This document shows, in pieces, positions 22,165 to 30,556 of a stretch of DNA of 34,848 bases. The position numbers and the translations under genes were made by a program. A model generated the notes under the pieces. The model searched no databases, was not told the DNA's origin, and was given only the letters and a program-made list of their open reading frames with translations. The DNA is from Streptomyces sp. D2-8 (GTDB lineage Bacteria > Actinomycetota > Actinomycetes > Streptomycetales > Streptomycetaceae), in contig NZ_JAAHBP010000006.1 in the NCBI RefSeq assembly GCF_023184515.1, forward strand, positions 1-34,848. Direction: 5' to 3'. The number at the start of each line of letters is the position of its first letter. Position 1 is the stretch's first letter.

Positions 22165-22185
22165 CGTGCCGCAAAGGGCGGCACG
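22165..22185 (+). terminator. Compact hairpin in the gap before the AfsR-like gene
   Basis: CGTGCCGC (22165-22172) pairs with GCGGCACG (22178-22185) around AAAGG. It lies 275 bp after the cyclase-like stop codon and 146 bp before the next start, in a 440-bp gap that also holds repeat copy 2. It is a terminator candidate without a T-run. The remainder of the gap is G/C-rich with no gene. Confidence 0.4.
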
Positions 22186-22330
22186 GGTGGGCGCGGCGGC
22201 ACCCCGCTCCGCCGGGTTGCGGACCCGCCAGGTCTCAATGGCAACGCCCAGCACCTTCACACCGGCCTCCGAGCAACCCCCGACACGGAAATCCCCCGGC
22301 CCTCGCACCCGCCCCAGCGACAATGACCCC

Positions 22331-25300
22331 GTGCGGTACAGAATCCTGGGCGTCACCACGGCAGAGGACGAGTACGGCTCCGTCGTACCCATCGGCGGCC
22401 CCCGGCTCCGCGCCCTGCTCACCGCCCTCGCCCTGCGCCCCTCCCGCGTCGCCACCCCCCGGACGCTGATCGACGCGGTCTGGGCGCAGGACCCGCCCCA
22501 GGACGCCCCCGCCGCGCTCCAGGCCCTCGTCGGCCGGCTCCGCAGGGCCCTCGGCAAGGACGCCGTCACCTCCGAGGCCGGCGGCTACCGACTCGCGGCC
22601 ACCAAGGACGACATCGACCTCCACGTCTTCGAACGGCTCGTCCAGCAGGGCACCGACGCCCTCGCCGCCGACGACCCCGTCCGAGCGGAGCAGCACCTCG
22701 ACGTCGCCCTCGCCCTCTGGCACGGCCCCGCCCTCGCCGACCTCCCCGACCGCTCCGCCGCCACCCGCCCGGAGGCGAGGCGCCTGGAGGCGACCCGGGC
22801 CAGGGCAGAGGCCCGGCTACGGCTCGGCCGCGGGCTGGACGTCGTACCGGAACTGCGGGAACTGACTGCCGTACACCCGTACGACGAGCCGCTGCACGCC
22901 CTCCTGATCCGCGCCCTGCGCGACACCGGCCGGGACGCCGACGCCCTCGCCGCGTACGAAACGGCCCGCCGCGCCCTGGCCGAAGGCCTCGGCACCGACC
23001 CCGGGCCCCGACTGCGCGCCCTCCACGCCGGCCTGCTCGCCTCCGTCCCGCAGGAGGAGAAGCCCTCGCCCGCTCCGCCGGAGCCCGAGCGGATGCAGCC
23101 CGGGACCATCCGCCCCCGGCTGACCTCTTTCGTCGGCCGGGAACCCGAGATCGACGCCATCCGTTCCGAGATGCACAGGGCCCGACTCGTCACCCTCACC
23201 GGACCGGGCGGCTCCGGCAAGACCCGTCTCGCCGAGGAAGCCGCCGCCGGGCTCCCGCAGGCATGGCTGGCCGAGCTCGCCCCGCTCGACCGGCCGGAGG
23301 CGGTGCCGGGAGCGGTGGTCAGTGCGCTCGGGCTGCGCGAGACCATGCTGATGACCAGCGAGCTCACCGCCGTGCAGGACGACCCCGTCGGCCTGCTCGT
23401 GGAGTTCTGCGCGCCGCGCAGCCTCCTTCTGATCCTTGACAACTGCGAGCATGTCATCGGCGCCGCCGCCCACCTCGCGGAGACCCTGCTGACCCGCTGT
23501 CCGGGGCTCACGATCCTGGCCACCAGCCGTGAACCCCTGGGCGTGCCGGGCGAGTCGGTGCGGCCGGTCGAGCCCCTGCGGCCGGACCACGCCCGTCGGC
23601 TGTTCGCGGAGCGCGCGGCCGCCGTCCGTCCCGACGCGGACGCCGTGCTCGGCGACGAGCGGGCGGTGGCGGAGATCTGCCGTCGGCTGGACGGGCTGCC
23701 GCTCGCCATCGAACTGGCGGCGGCCCGGCTCCGACTGCTCACCCCCCGGCAGATCGCCGACCGCCTCGACGACCGCTTCCGCCTCCTCACCTCCGGGAGT
23801 CGTACGGTCCTGCCCCGCCAGCAGACCCTGCGTGCCGTCGTCGACTGGTCGTGGGACCTGCTCGACGACGCCGAGCGGACGATGCTGCGCCAGGTGTCCG
23901 TGTTCGCCGGCGGCTGGGACCTCGCGGCGGCCGAGGCCGTGTGCTCCGGGCCCGCCGCCGAGCTGATCGGGGCACTGGTCGACAAGTCCCTCGTCGTGGC
24001 GTCCCCCAGCGCGGACGACGGCTCCTTCGGCATGCGGTACCGCATGCTGGAGACCATCCACGAGTACGCCGTCGAGCGCGCCGCCGGCACCCCGCGGCTG
24101 CGCACCGAGGCCGAGCTCCGGCACCGCGCCTGGGCGCGGGCGCTCGCCGAGCGGGCCGATCCGCTGTTGCGCTCCGCCGGGCAACTGCCGTGGATATCCC
24201 GCCTGGAGACCGAGCTGGACAACATCCGCGCGGCGCTCGACCGGGCCCTCACCGCCGGGGAGGAGGCGGAGGCCGCCGCCCTCGCCCTGGCCATGGGCTG
24301 GTTCTGGTGGCTGCGCAACTACCGCCACGAGGGCATGGAATGGCTCGAGCGGACCCTGCTCCTGGGCGTGGCCCTGGATGCCGAGGGCCGTGTGCCGCCC
24401 GGTGGCGCACCTGAGCTGCCCGGCCACATCGACCACTTCCTCGCCGCGCCCGGCGGGGAGGCGGGGCATCCGCTGCACGCCCTGCGGATGGATGTGCGCA
24501 TGCTGCATCTGTTCTTCATGATCGAGGCCGGGCCCGTGGAGACGTTCGTGGACGAGCAGCGGCCGTACATGGAGCGGTTGGGCGCCCACTACGTCGGTGG
24601 CGGGCCGCACGCGGCCCGCATTCCGGGGCTCGTCTGCCCGATCCTCTTCTCCTTCCTGGGCGACCAGGGCGAGGTCCGGGCCGTCCTGGACGCCGCCGTC
24701 GCCGACTGCCGTACGTACGGCGGTGACTGGGAGCTCGCCGTCGCCCTGATGTTCCGGACGCACACGGTCGTCGACGGCCCCGGTGGCCTGGAGGGCGTCG
24801 ACGACGACCTCGCGGAGCTGCGGATCCTCAGCCGCCGCGCGGGTGACCGCTGGCTGGGCGCCCAGGTGTGCAGCGCGGCCGGCGAGGCCGCCATGGCGCG
24901 CAGCCGCTTCGAGGACGCCAAGGGGGAGTACGAGGAGGCGCTGCGGCTTGCCTACGAGGTGGGCGCCTTCGCCGAGTCGCCGTTCCTCATCGCCCGGCTC
25001 GCCGAGATCGCCTACCGCGCGGGAGACCGGGAGGCCGCGCTGGCGCTGCTGGACGACGCCACCGTCGCCGCCGACCGGTACGGCGTGCGGGACTCCAAGG
25101 CGTACATCCTCCTGATGCGCACCCAGATGGCGTTCGAGGAGGGGCGCACCGGCCAGGCGCGCGCGTGGTGCGAGGAGGCCCGCGCGAACGCCGCCTCCGG
25201 CACACCGCCGCCGCAGTTCATGGTGATGCAGCTCCTGCTCGACGCCGTGATCACCGCGAGGGAGTCCGGCCCGCGGTCCGCCCTGCGCAAGCTGACCGGA

Positions 25301-25624
25301 GCGCTGCGCGAAGCCGTGGACAAGCGGTGCTCGGACGTGGTCAGGGCCACGGTCGTGGACGGCGCGGCGGGCCTGCTGGCCGACCTCGGCGACTTCCCGC
25401 GCGCGGCCCGGCTGCTCGGCACCGGCGACCACTGGCGGTCCGGCCGCCCGCGCTCCGTGCCGGAACGCGCCCTGGTGGAACGGACCGAGGGCGCCGTTCG
25501 TGCCGCCCTGGGGAGCGCCCGGAGCGAGGCCGAGCGCGTCCGCGGCACGGCCCTCACCGCGGACGACACCCTGCGCGAGCTGGACGAGGCACGCCGCGCG
25601 TACGCCACCGACGCGGTGATGTGA
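22331..25624 (+). CDS. AfsR/SARP-type large transcriptional regulator
   Basis: This 1097-residue regulator has, in order: a winged-helix OmpR-type DNA-binding domain (about 1-90, VWAQDPPQDAPAALQALVGRLRRALG), a bacterial transcriptional activation domain (about 95-245), an NB-ARC/STAND ATPase (about 265-560; Walker A GPGGSGKT at 291-298, Walker B LLLILDNCEH near 365-374) and a TPR-like C-terminal region. Members activate secondary metabolism or development; ATP and partner binding at the C-terminus gate DNA binding. The GTG at 22331 fits the start of the DNA-binding domain and has no Shine-Dalgarno sequence. GACAAT at 22319-22324 could be a -10 for a near-leaderless mRNA. It converges with the ECF gene, with 13 bp between stops. 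Confidence 0.9.
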   Translation: MRYRILGVTTAEDEYGSVVPIGGPRLRALLTALALRPSRVATPRTLIDAVWAQDPPQDAPAALQALVGRLRRALGKDAVTSEAGGYRLAATKDDIDLHVFERLVQQGTDALAADDPVRAEQHLDVALALWHGPALADLPDRSAATRPEARRLEATRARAEARLRLGRGLDVVPELRELTAVHPYDEPLHALLIRALRDTGRDADALAAYETARRALAEGLGTDPGPRLRALHAGLLASVPQEEKPSPAPPEPERMQPGTIRPRLTSFVGREPEIDAIRSEMHRARLVTLTGPGGSGKTRLAEEAAAGLPQAWLAELAPLDRPEAVPGAVVSALGLRETMLMTSELTAVQDDPVGLLVEFCAPRSLLLILDNCEHVIGAAAHLAETLLTRCPGLTILATSREPLGVPGESVRPVEPLRPDHARRLFAERAAAVRPDADAVLGDERAVAEICRRLDGLPLAIELAAARLRLLTPRQIADRLDDRFRLLTSGSRTVLPRQQTLRAVVDWSWDLLDDAERTMLRQVSVFAGGWDLAAAEAVCSGPAAELIGALVDKSLVVASPSADDGSFGMRYRMLETIHEYAVERAAGTPRLRTEAELRHRAWARALAERADPLLRSAGQLPWISRLETELDNIRAALDRALTAGEEAEAAALALAMGWFWWLRNYRHEGMEWLERTLLLGVALDAEGRVPPGGAPELPGHIDHFLAAPGGEAGHPLHALRMDVRMLHLFFMIEAGPVETFVDEQRPYMERLGAHYVGGGPHAARIPGLVCPILFSFLGDQGEVRAVLDAAVADCRTYGGDWELAVALMFRTHTVVDGPGGLEGVDDDLAELRILSRRAGDRWLGAQVCSAAGEAAMARSRFEDAKGEYEEALRLAYEVGAFAESPFLIARLAEIAYRAGDREAALALLDDATVAADRYGVRDSKAYILLMRTQMAFEEGRTGQARAWCEEARANAASGTPPPQFMVMQLLLDAVITARESGPRSALRKLTGALREAVDKRCSDVVRATVVDGAAGLLADLGDFPRAARLLGTGDHWRSGRPRSVPERALVERTEGAVRAALGSARSEAERVRGTALTADDTLRELDEARRAYATDAVM

Positions 25625-25637
25625 GCGGCCGTACCCG

Positions 25638-27626
25638 TCAGCCGCAGGTGAACGTGGACTCCGCCCAGTCCACCGGCATCGGGTTGTCGAGGGCGCTGCG
25701 CGGTTCCACCACCAGCCGGACCGTGCTGCGGCCGGTGAGGTTCACATGGACTGGCACGGCCGGGTCACCGCCCTCGATGAGCGGGGACCGCCACAGCCGG
25801 GCCCCGTCGGCGTAGACGGAGAAGTACACCTTGCCGAGCCTCAGCGTCATGTCGTCCACCCCCACGAGCGCGTCGTACGACGAGCAGGAGCGGTTGAGGT
25901 CGATGGTGACGGACGAGCGGCCGTGCACGGTGACGCCGTGGGCGTACCGCTGGTCGCCGACCGACAGGCCGGACCGCTTCCAGACCCAGCTGCTCGAACC
26001 GATCCGCATCTCGAGCTTCGTGCCGTCGCCGCTGATGTCGTACGACAGTCCGCTCCACTGGTAGACGGCCGGGGCGGGCGGGGGTGGCGGGGGTGGCGGG
26101 GGAGTGGGCGTCGGTGTGAGGGCCGGAGGCGGTGTCGGCCTCGGGGACGCGGGCGGTGGAGCGGGCGTCCGGGTCGGGGCCGGGGTCGAGGTCGGGTCCG
26201 GGTCCGGACTCGGGCTGGTCCTGGAGCTCGGGGTGGGCGCGGGTGTCTCGGCGCGTGCGGGCACGATCCCCGGCGGCCGCGGCCGCGGCCCGGGTTCCGG
26301 CCGGGAGGGGGAGGGCGTGGGCTCGCCGGGGCGCACCACGGACGACGGGGGAGGGGACGAGGGAGCGCTCTCGGCCTCCTCGTTCGGCTTCTCGTTGCCG
26401 GCCAGTGCCAACACCACCGCCGCCACCACACCCACGGCGACCACACCGGCCGCGATACCGGCCTTCACCGGTGCGCCGACCCCCTCGGAGGCCGCCGCAC
26501 CACCTCCGCCTCCGGCCCCGCCGGCCGAACCGCCGCCCGTCGCGGCTGCCCCGCCGGCCGAGCCACCCGCCGCCGCTGCGGCCCCCGCCGCACCGGCCGC
26601 GCCCGCGCCCCCGGCGATGAGCCCGGCCGCCTTCGCATATCCGGCGGCCCCGAACCAGCCGATGACGGCGACCGGCACGACGGCCGGGATACCACCGGCC
26701 ACTTCCTCGATCTGGATCGCGGCCAGCCGGCACTTCGCGCACTCCTCCAGGTGCTTGCGCAGTCCCCGCTCGGCCCGGGTGCGCAGCCGCCCGCGGGCGT
26801 AGGTGCCGAGCTGGTCGGCGTAGCGCGCGCACTCCTCGTCGCCGGTGAGCGTGGCGCTGACGTGGGCCTGGAGGTAGGCCTGCTTGAGGCCCTCGCGGGC
26901 CCGGCTGGCGAGCACACGCGTGCCGTTGGCGTCCAGCCCGAACAGCGTGGCGACCTCGCTGGGCGACTCGTCCTCGATCTCGGTGTGCCACAGCACGGCC
27001 TGCCAGCGCTCCGGCAGCGACCGGAAGGCCCGCATGGCCATGGACTGCTCGGCCTCGTGCATCGCCCGTGCGTCGGCGCCCCGTTCGAGTGTGTCGTCGT
27101 CGGACACGGCGGACCCGCGGGCGGACTGGGCGGCGAACACCGCGAAGTCGTCGACGAGCTGCTCGCGCCGCGCCGACCGCGTCCAGGAGGCGGCGACGCG
27201 CCGGACGGAGGTGAGCAGGTACGCGCGTACGGCGTGCGCGGGACCCGCGCCGCCGCGTACCGCCTGGAGCATGCGGGCGAAGACCTCGGCGGTCAGGTCG
27301 TCCGCGGTGTGGGTGTCCCGGCAGCAGGTGCGGGCGTACCGGCGCACGGCCTGCGCATGGCGCCGGTACAGCTCCTCGTACGCCGTGTCGTCGCCCGAGC
27401 GCATCCGGTCGATGAGGTCGGCATCGGACGGCGGCAGCTCGCGCGGCGGCGGCAGGACGCTGTCCTCGCGCCGGTCGCGCTGGGCCGGGACCGACTCGGC
27501 GGGGTGCCCGCCGGGCGACACGCTCGCGCGTCCGCCCTGACTCGGCACCTGCGGCGGGACCGGGCTGCCGGCCGTGGCATCGCCGTTCCCGCTGCCGCTC
27601 GACTCGTCCCGACCGTCAACGCTCAT
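25638..27626 (-). CDS. ECF sigma factor fused to zinc finger, membrane anchor and extracytoplasmic NPCBM domain
   Basis: This 662-residue multidomain protein has a disordered Pro/Gly N-terminus (1-65), then ECF sigma region 2 (about 70-150, LYRRHAQAVRRYARTCCRD, DDLTAEVFARMLQAV). Region 4 follows (about 195-255, ESPSEVATLFGLDANGTRVLASRAREGL). A putative zinc finger (H292, C296, C299 in HLEECAKC) resembles those of anti-sigma factors. Next come an Ala/Gly stretch, a membrane segment (389-410, KAGIAAGVVAVGVVAAVVLALAG), a 100-residue Pro/Ser/Thr wall-spanning region, and a C-terminal NPCBM carbohydrate-binding-type domain (about 521-662). A sigma factor, its restraint and an outside sensor are thus one chain, presumably needing proteolysis for release. 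The ATG at 27626 has a weak site. Related long ECF groups exist in actinobacteria. Confidence 0.93.
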   Translation of the reverse strand: MSVDGRDESSGSGNGDATAGSPVPPQVPSQGGRASVSPGGHPAESVPAQRDRREDSVLPPPRELPPSDADLIDRMRSGDDTAYEELYRRHAQAVRRYARTCCRDTHTADDLTAEVFARMLQAVRGGAGPAHAVRAYLLTSVRRVAASWTRSARREQLVDDFAVFAAQSARGSAVSDDDTLERGADARAMHEAEQSMAMRAFRSLPERWQAVLWHTEIEDESPSEVATLFGLDANGTRVLASRAREGLKQAYLQAHVSATLTGDEECARYADQLGTYARGRLRTRAERGLRKHLEECAKCRLAAIQIEEVAGGIPAVVPVAVIGWFGAAGYAKAAGLIAGGAGAAGAAGAAAAAGGSAGGAAATGGGSAGGAGGGGGAAASEGVGAPVKAGIAAGVVAVGVVAAVVLALAGNEKPNEEAESAPSSPPPSSVVRPGEPTPSPSRPEPGPRPRPPGIVPARAETPAPTPSSRTSPSPDPDPTSTPAPTRTPAPPPASPRPTPPPALTPTPTPPPPPPPPPAPAVYQWSGLSYDISGDGTKLEMRIGSSSWVWKRSGLSVGDQRYAHGVTVHGRSSVTIDLNRSCSSYDALVGVDDMTLRLGKVYFSVYADGARLWRSPLIEGGDPAVPVHVNLTGRSTVRLVVEPRSALDNPMPVDWAESTFTCG

Positions 27627-27824
27627 CGCGGTAAGCCCCCGCCAGCCGCCCAACCCGTCCAGACCACCGGGTCAGCCTGCCATATTGGCTTTTGGTCAGA
27701 ACCCCTTAGTCCGGACCATCACTCATCCGTGGGGACTTACCGCACGGCAGTACTAGCCGTCACTCATTCAGGGAAGGCTCCCTCTTCGCTCCGGGCCCGG
27801 ACGTCCCGCCCGAGCCCGGAAGCC

Positions 27825-27862
27825 CCACCCGGCCCGGGCCTGCTCGCCCCGGGCCCCGGTGG
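27825..27862 (-). terminator. Terminator of atrA
   Basis: CCACC-GGCCCGGG (from 27825) pairs with CCCGGGCC-GGTGG (to 27862), with an internal bulge. It abuts the atrA stop codon at 27864. The rest of 27627-27824 holds the ECF promoter region; no convincing -35/-10 pair is evident. Confidence 0.65.
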
Positions 27863-27863
27863 C

Positions 27864-28628
27864 TCACGCCGGTCGCGAGCGCAGCCCCTCCAGCAGGATG
27901 TCCAGCAGCCGGGCCGACGCGGCAGCCTGCTGTGCGGCGTCCGGCAGCGAGGGCGCGGCCGTGGCGATCACCAGCAGCACGTCCGACACCGACACGTCCG
28001 CCCGCAGCTCACCGGCCGCACGCGCCCGGTCCACGAGCTGGCCGACGACCTCGAGCAGCGCCGACGTCCCGGTGTCGTCGGCCTCGACCGCCGGTACCGA
28101 GGCGACCGCGACCGGCTGGTCCGGGACCAGCCGCAGCTCCGTCGTGCCCGGCTGGGTCCGCTGCTGCGGCACCCGCGGCTGGCCGCCGGCGCCATCCTCG
28201 ACCGAGACCCGCAGCACCTGCGGCGGCAGCAGCCGCCCGGCGCCGGAGGCCACCGACGTCCGCAGGAAGCGCGACAGCGCCGACCACGGCTCGTCCTCCT
28301 GCCCGAGCGCCGCACGCGCCTGGTCGGTCAGCCGGGAGGTCTCCTCCTCGGCTATCCGCCGCACCAGGACGTCCTTGCTCGGGAACCGCCGGTACACCGT
28401 GCCCACACCGACCCGCGCGCGCCGCGCCACGTCCTCCATCGGCGCGCCGTACCCCAGCTCGCCGAAGACCTCGCGTGCCGCACGCAGTACGTGCTCCAGA
28501 TTGCGCTGTGCGTCCACGCGCAGCGGCGTCGTCCGCGAGGTGTCGCGTCCGTTGCCCGCCGCCGCGCTCATCGTGATGCCGCCCGCTACTGCGGACGCGG
28601 TCGACCAATGAGAGTCCTGAACATGCAT
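27864..28628 (-). CDS. atrA: TetR-family regulator AtrA
   Basis: This 254-residue regulator has the AtrA TetR-type DNA-binding domain: LRVDAQRNLEHVLRAAREVFGELGYGAPMEDVARRARVGVGTVYRRFPSKDVLVRRIAEEE. The C-terminal ligand domain contains Gln/Pro-rich insertions (LPPQVLRVSV, PRVPQQRTQPG). In S. coelicolor AtrA activates actII-ORF4 and nagE2, linking N-acetylglucosamine and development to antibiotic production. The ATG at 28628 is chosen (MHVQDSHWS) because GGGGGA lies six nt upstream; ATG at 28571 is an alternative. Two palindromes lie upstream at 28650 and 28694. It is divergent from ndh and next to the ECF-NPCBM gene, which might respond to related sugars (inference). Confidence 0.92.
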   Translation of the reverse strand: MHVQDSHWSTASAVAGGITMSAAAGNGRDTSRTTPLRVDAQRNLEHVLRAAREVFGELGYGAPMEDVARRARVGVGTVYRRFPSKDVLVRRIAEEETSRLTDQARAALGQEDEPWSALSRFLRTSVASGAGRLLPPQVLRVSVEDGAGGQPRVPQQRTQPGTTELRLVPDQPVAVASVPAVEADDTGTSALLEVVGQLVDRARAAGELRADVSVSDVLLVIATAAPSLPDAAQQAAASARLLDILLEGLRSRPA

Positions 28629-28649
28629 AAGCATTCCCCCGGTAATGAC

Positions 28650-28665
28650 GTCTCCCCCCGGAGAC
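28650..28665. promoter_or_regulatory. Palindrome close to the atrA start
   Basis: GTCTCC-CCCC-GGAGAC is a 6-4-6 inverted repeat 22-37 bp upstream of the atrA ATG, just outside the ribosome site. It may be an operator or a 5' leader hairpin. Confidence 0.45.
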
Positions 28666-28693
28666 ACTCCCCGCCATTCGATACCAGGGCGAG

Positions 28694-28710
28694 GGAACCG
28701 GCCCGGTTCC
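28694..28710. promoter_or_regulatory. 8-1-8 palindrome in the atrA-ndh gap
   Basis: GGAACCGG-C-CCGGTTCC lies 66 bp upstream of the atrA start. It has the GGAAC...GTTCC half-sites expected for a TetR dimer and is a candidate AtrA autoregulatory site. No other clear site was seen in the 376-bp gap apart from the DnaA box at 28971. Confidence 0.5.
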
Positions 28711-28970
28711 GCGGCCCGCCCGTCGCGGACCCCGGTGAGCACATCCCCCTACACCCCGTCGACACACGAACATAGTTGAGAGGGAGTCAATTCAGAAGGG
28801 GCAGGTTCCGCACGGAGCGCCCACCGATCGGAGTACGGGCCGCATACGTCCCGAATGTGCCCCCGCGCGCCCCCTGCGCTACCCCATCTGACCTGCACTT
28901 ATGCTCCGCAGGTCGCTAATCCGGCCAACTCCGCGCGCTCTCCCGCTCCGGTCACACAATTCGTCGAGGC

Positions 28971-28979
28971 TGTGGACAA
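28971..28979 (-). promoter_or_regulatory. Exact DnaA box upstream of ndh
   Basis: TGTGGACAA is the reverse complement of the Streptomyces consensus TTGTCCACA, 26 bp ahead of the ndh start. It is a second exact match besides that at 19748. Confidence 0.35.
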
Positions 28980-29004
28980 ACGCAAGCGGCGGGTGCGTCA
29001 TGGG

Positions 29005-30384
29005 ATGGTGAAGGAACGTGCGCGCATTCTCGTTGTCGGTGGCGGCTACGTCGGGATGTACACGGCCCTGCGCCTGCAGCGCAGACTGAAACGGGAACTG
29101 GACCGGGGCGAGGTGGAGATCACGGTCGTCACCCCCGACCCGTACATGACCTACCAGCCGTTCCTCCCCGAGGCCGCCGCAGGCGCGATCTCCCCCCGCC
29201 ATGTCGTCGTACCGCTGCGCCGCGTCCTCGACCGGTGCCGGGTCCTGATCGGCGAGGCCACCGCCGTCGACCACGCGAAACGCACCGCGGTCGTCACCAC
29301 CCTCGCCACCGAGGAGGAGGGCACGGGCGGACAGCGGCTGTCCTACGACGAACTCGTCCTCGCCCCCGGCTCCGTCTCGCGCACCCTGCCGGTCCCCGGC
29401 CTCGCCGACCACGGCATCGGCTTCAAGACCGTCGAGGAGGCCATCGGCCTGCGCAACCACGTCATCGAGCAGATGGACATCGCCTCCTCCACCCGCGACC
29501 CCGCGATCCGCGACGCGGCCCTCACCTTCGTCTTCGTCGGCGGCGGCTTCGCGGGCGTGGAGGCACTCGGCGAACTGGAGGACATGGCCCGCTACGCCGC
29601 GCGCTACTACCACAACGTCCAGCCCGAGGACATGAAGTGGATCCTCGTCGAGGCCTCGGACCGCATCCTGCCCGAGGTCGGCGAGGAGATGGGCCGCTAC
29701 ACCGTCACCGAACTGCGCCGCCGCAACATCGACGTCCGCCTGCGGACCCGGCTCGAGTCCTGCGCCGACCGGGTCGCCGTCCTCAGCGACGGCGCCCGCT
29801 TCCCCACCCGTACGGTCGTCTGGACGGCCGGCGTGAAACCCCACCCGGTACTCGCCGCCAGCGACCTGCCCCGCAACGGCCGCGGACGCCTGAAGTGCAC
29901 CCCGGAACTGTCGGTCGACGGCACCACGCACGCGTGGGCCGCGGGAGACGCCGCCGCCGTCCCCGACGTCACCGCCGGGGAACCGGGCCGCGAGTGCGCC
30001 CCCAACGCCCAGCACGCCGTACGCCAGGCCCAGGTCCTCGCCGACAACATCGTGCACTCCCTGCGCGGCGAACCCCTGGAGACGTACGAACACGCCTACG
30101 CCGGTTCGGTCGCCTCCCTGGGCCTGCACAAGGGCGTCGCCCACGTCTACGGACGCAAGCTCAAGGGCTACCCCGCCTGGTTCATGCACCGCGCCTACCA
30201 CCTCAGCCGCGTGCCCACCTTCAACCGCAAGGCGCGCGTCCTCGCCGAATGGTGCCTGGCCGGCCTGTTCAAACGGGAGATCGTCTCCCTGGGTTCACTC
30301 GAACACCCCCGGGCGGAGTTCGAACTCGCGGCCGGTGGAAAGCCTTCTCTGGACCCCCCGCACAACCCGAAGGGGTCGTCCTGA
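29005..30384 (+). CDS. ndh: Type II NADH dehydrogenase
   Basis: This 459-residue single-subunit NADH:quinone oxidoreductase passes electrons from NADH to menaquinone at the membrane without pumping protons. Two Rossmann sites are present: ILVVGGGYVGMYTALRL for FAD and FVFVGGGFAGVEALGEL for NADH. The quinone-side motif AAGDAAAVPD and a C-terminal amphipathic membrane-binding region follow. The ATG at 29005 is chosen because FAD-site spacing matches; the open frame to 28855 and a GTG at 28972 are alternatives, and none has a strong ribosome site. It is divergent from atrA and 172 bp ahead of the PP2C gene. That gap holds no feature I can name. Confidence 0.93.
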   Translation: MVKERARILVVGGGYVGMYTALRLQRRLKRELDRGEVEITVVTPDPYMTYQPFLPEAAAGAISPRHVVVPLRRVLDRCRVLIGEATAVDHAKRTAVVTTLATEEEGTGGQRLSYDELVLAPGSVSRTLPVPGLADHGIGFKTVEEAIGLRNHVIEQMDIASSTRDPAIRDAALTFVFVGGGFAGVEALGELEDMARYAARYYHNVQPEDMKWILVEASDRILPEVGEEMGRYTVTELRRRNIDVRLRTRLESCADRVAVLSDGARFPTRTVVWTAGVKPHPVLAASDLPRNGRGRLKCTPELSVDGTTHAWAAGDAAAVPDVTAGEPGRECAPNAQHAVRQAQVLADNIVHSLRGEPLETYEHAYAGSVASLGLHKGVAHVYGRKLKGYPAWFMHRAYHLSRVPTFNRKARVLAEWCLAGLFKREIVSLGSLEHPRAEFELAAGGKPSLDPPHNPKGSS

Positions 30385-30556
30385 CCGGACCCAGGAACTC
30401 CAGCGGCCGGCCCGGCGTCTGACGGATGTCGGTCCGGTCCGCGCCCTGCCAGACTGGTCCACCACCGCGGGCGTGCCACCCCACGTCCCGGTGCGGGCCT
30501 CCGGGCCCCGGCCGGTTCCGGTGCCGGCCGCCGACCACTACGCGAGGCAAGGATTC

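Noticed and set aside
19665..22244. 859-codon open frame on the minus strand
   Set aside because: It is antisense to the cyclase-like gene, whose domain motifs and ribosome site are clear. The product is low complexity.
28855..29004. 50-codon N-terminal extension of ndh
   Set aside because: It would precede the FAD-binding strand by about 55 residues, unlike the family, and it has no ribosome site.
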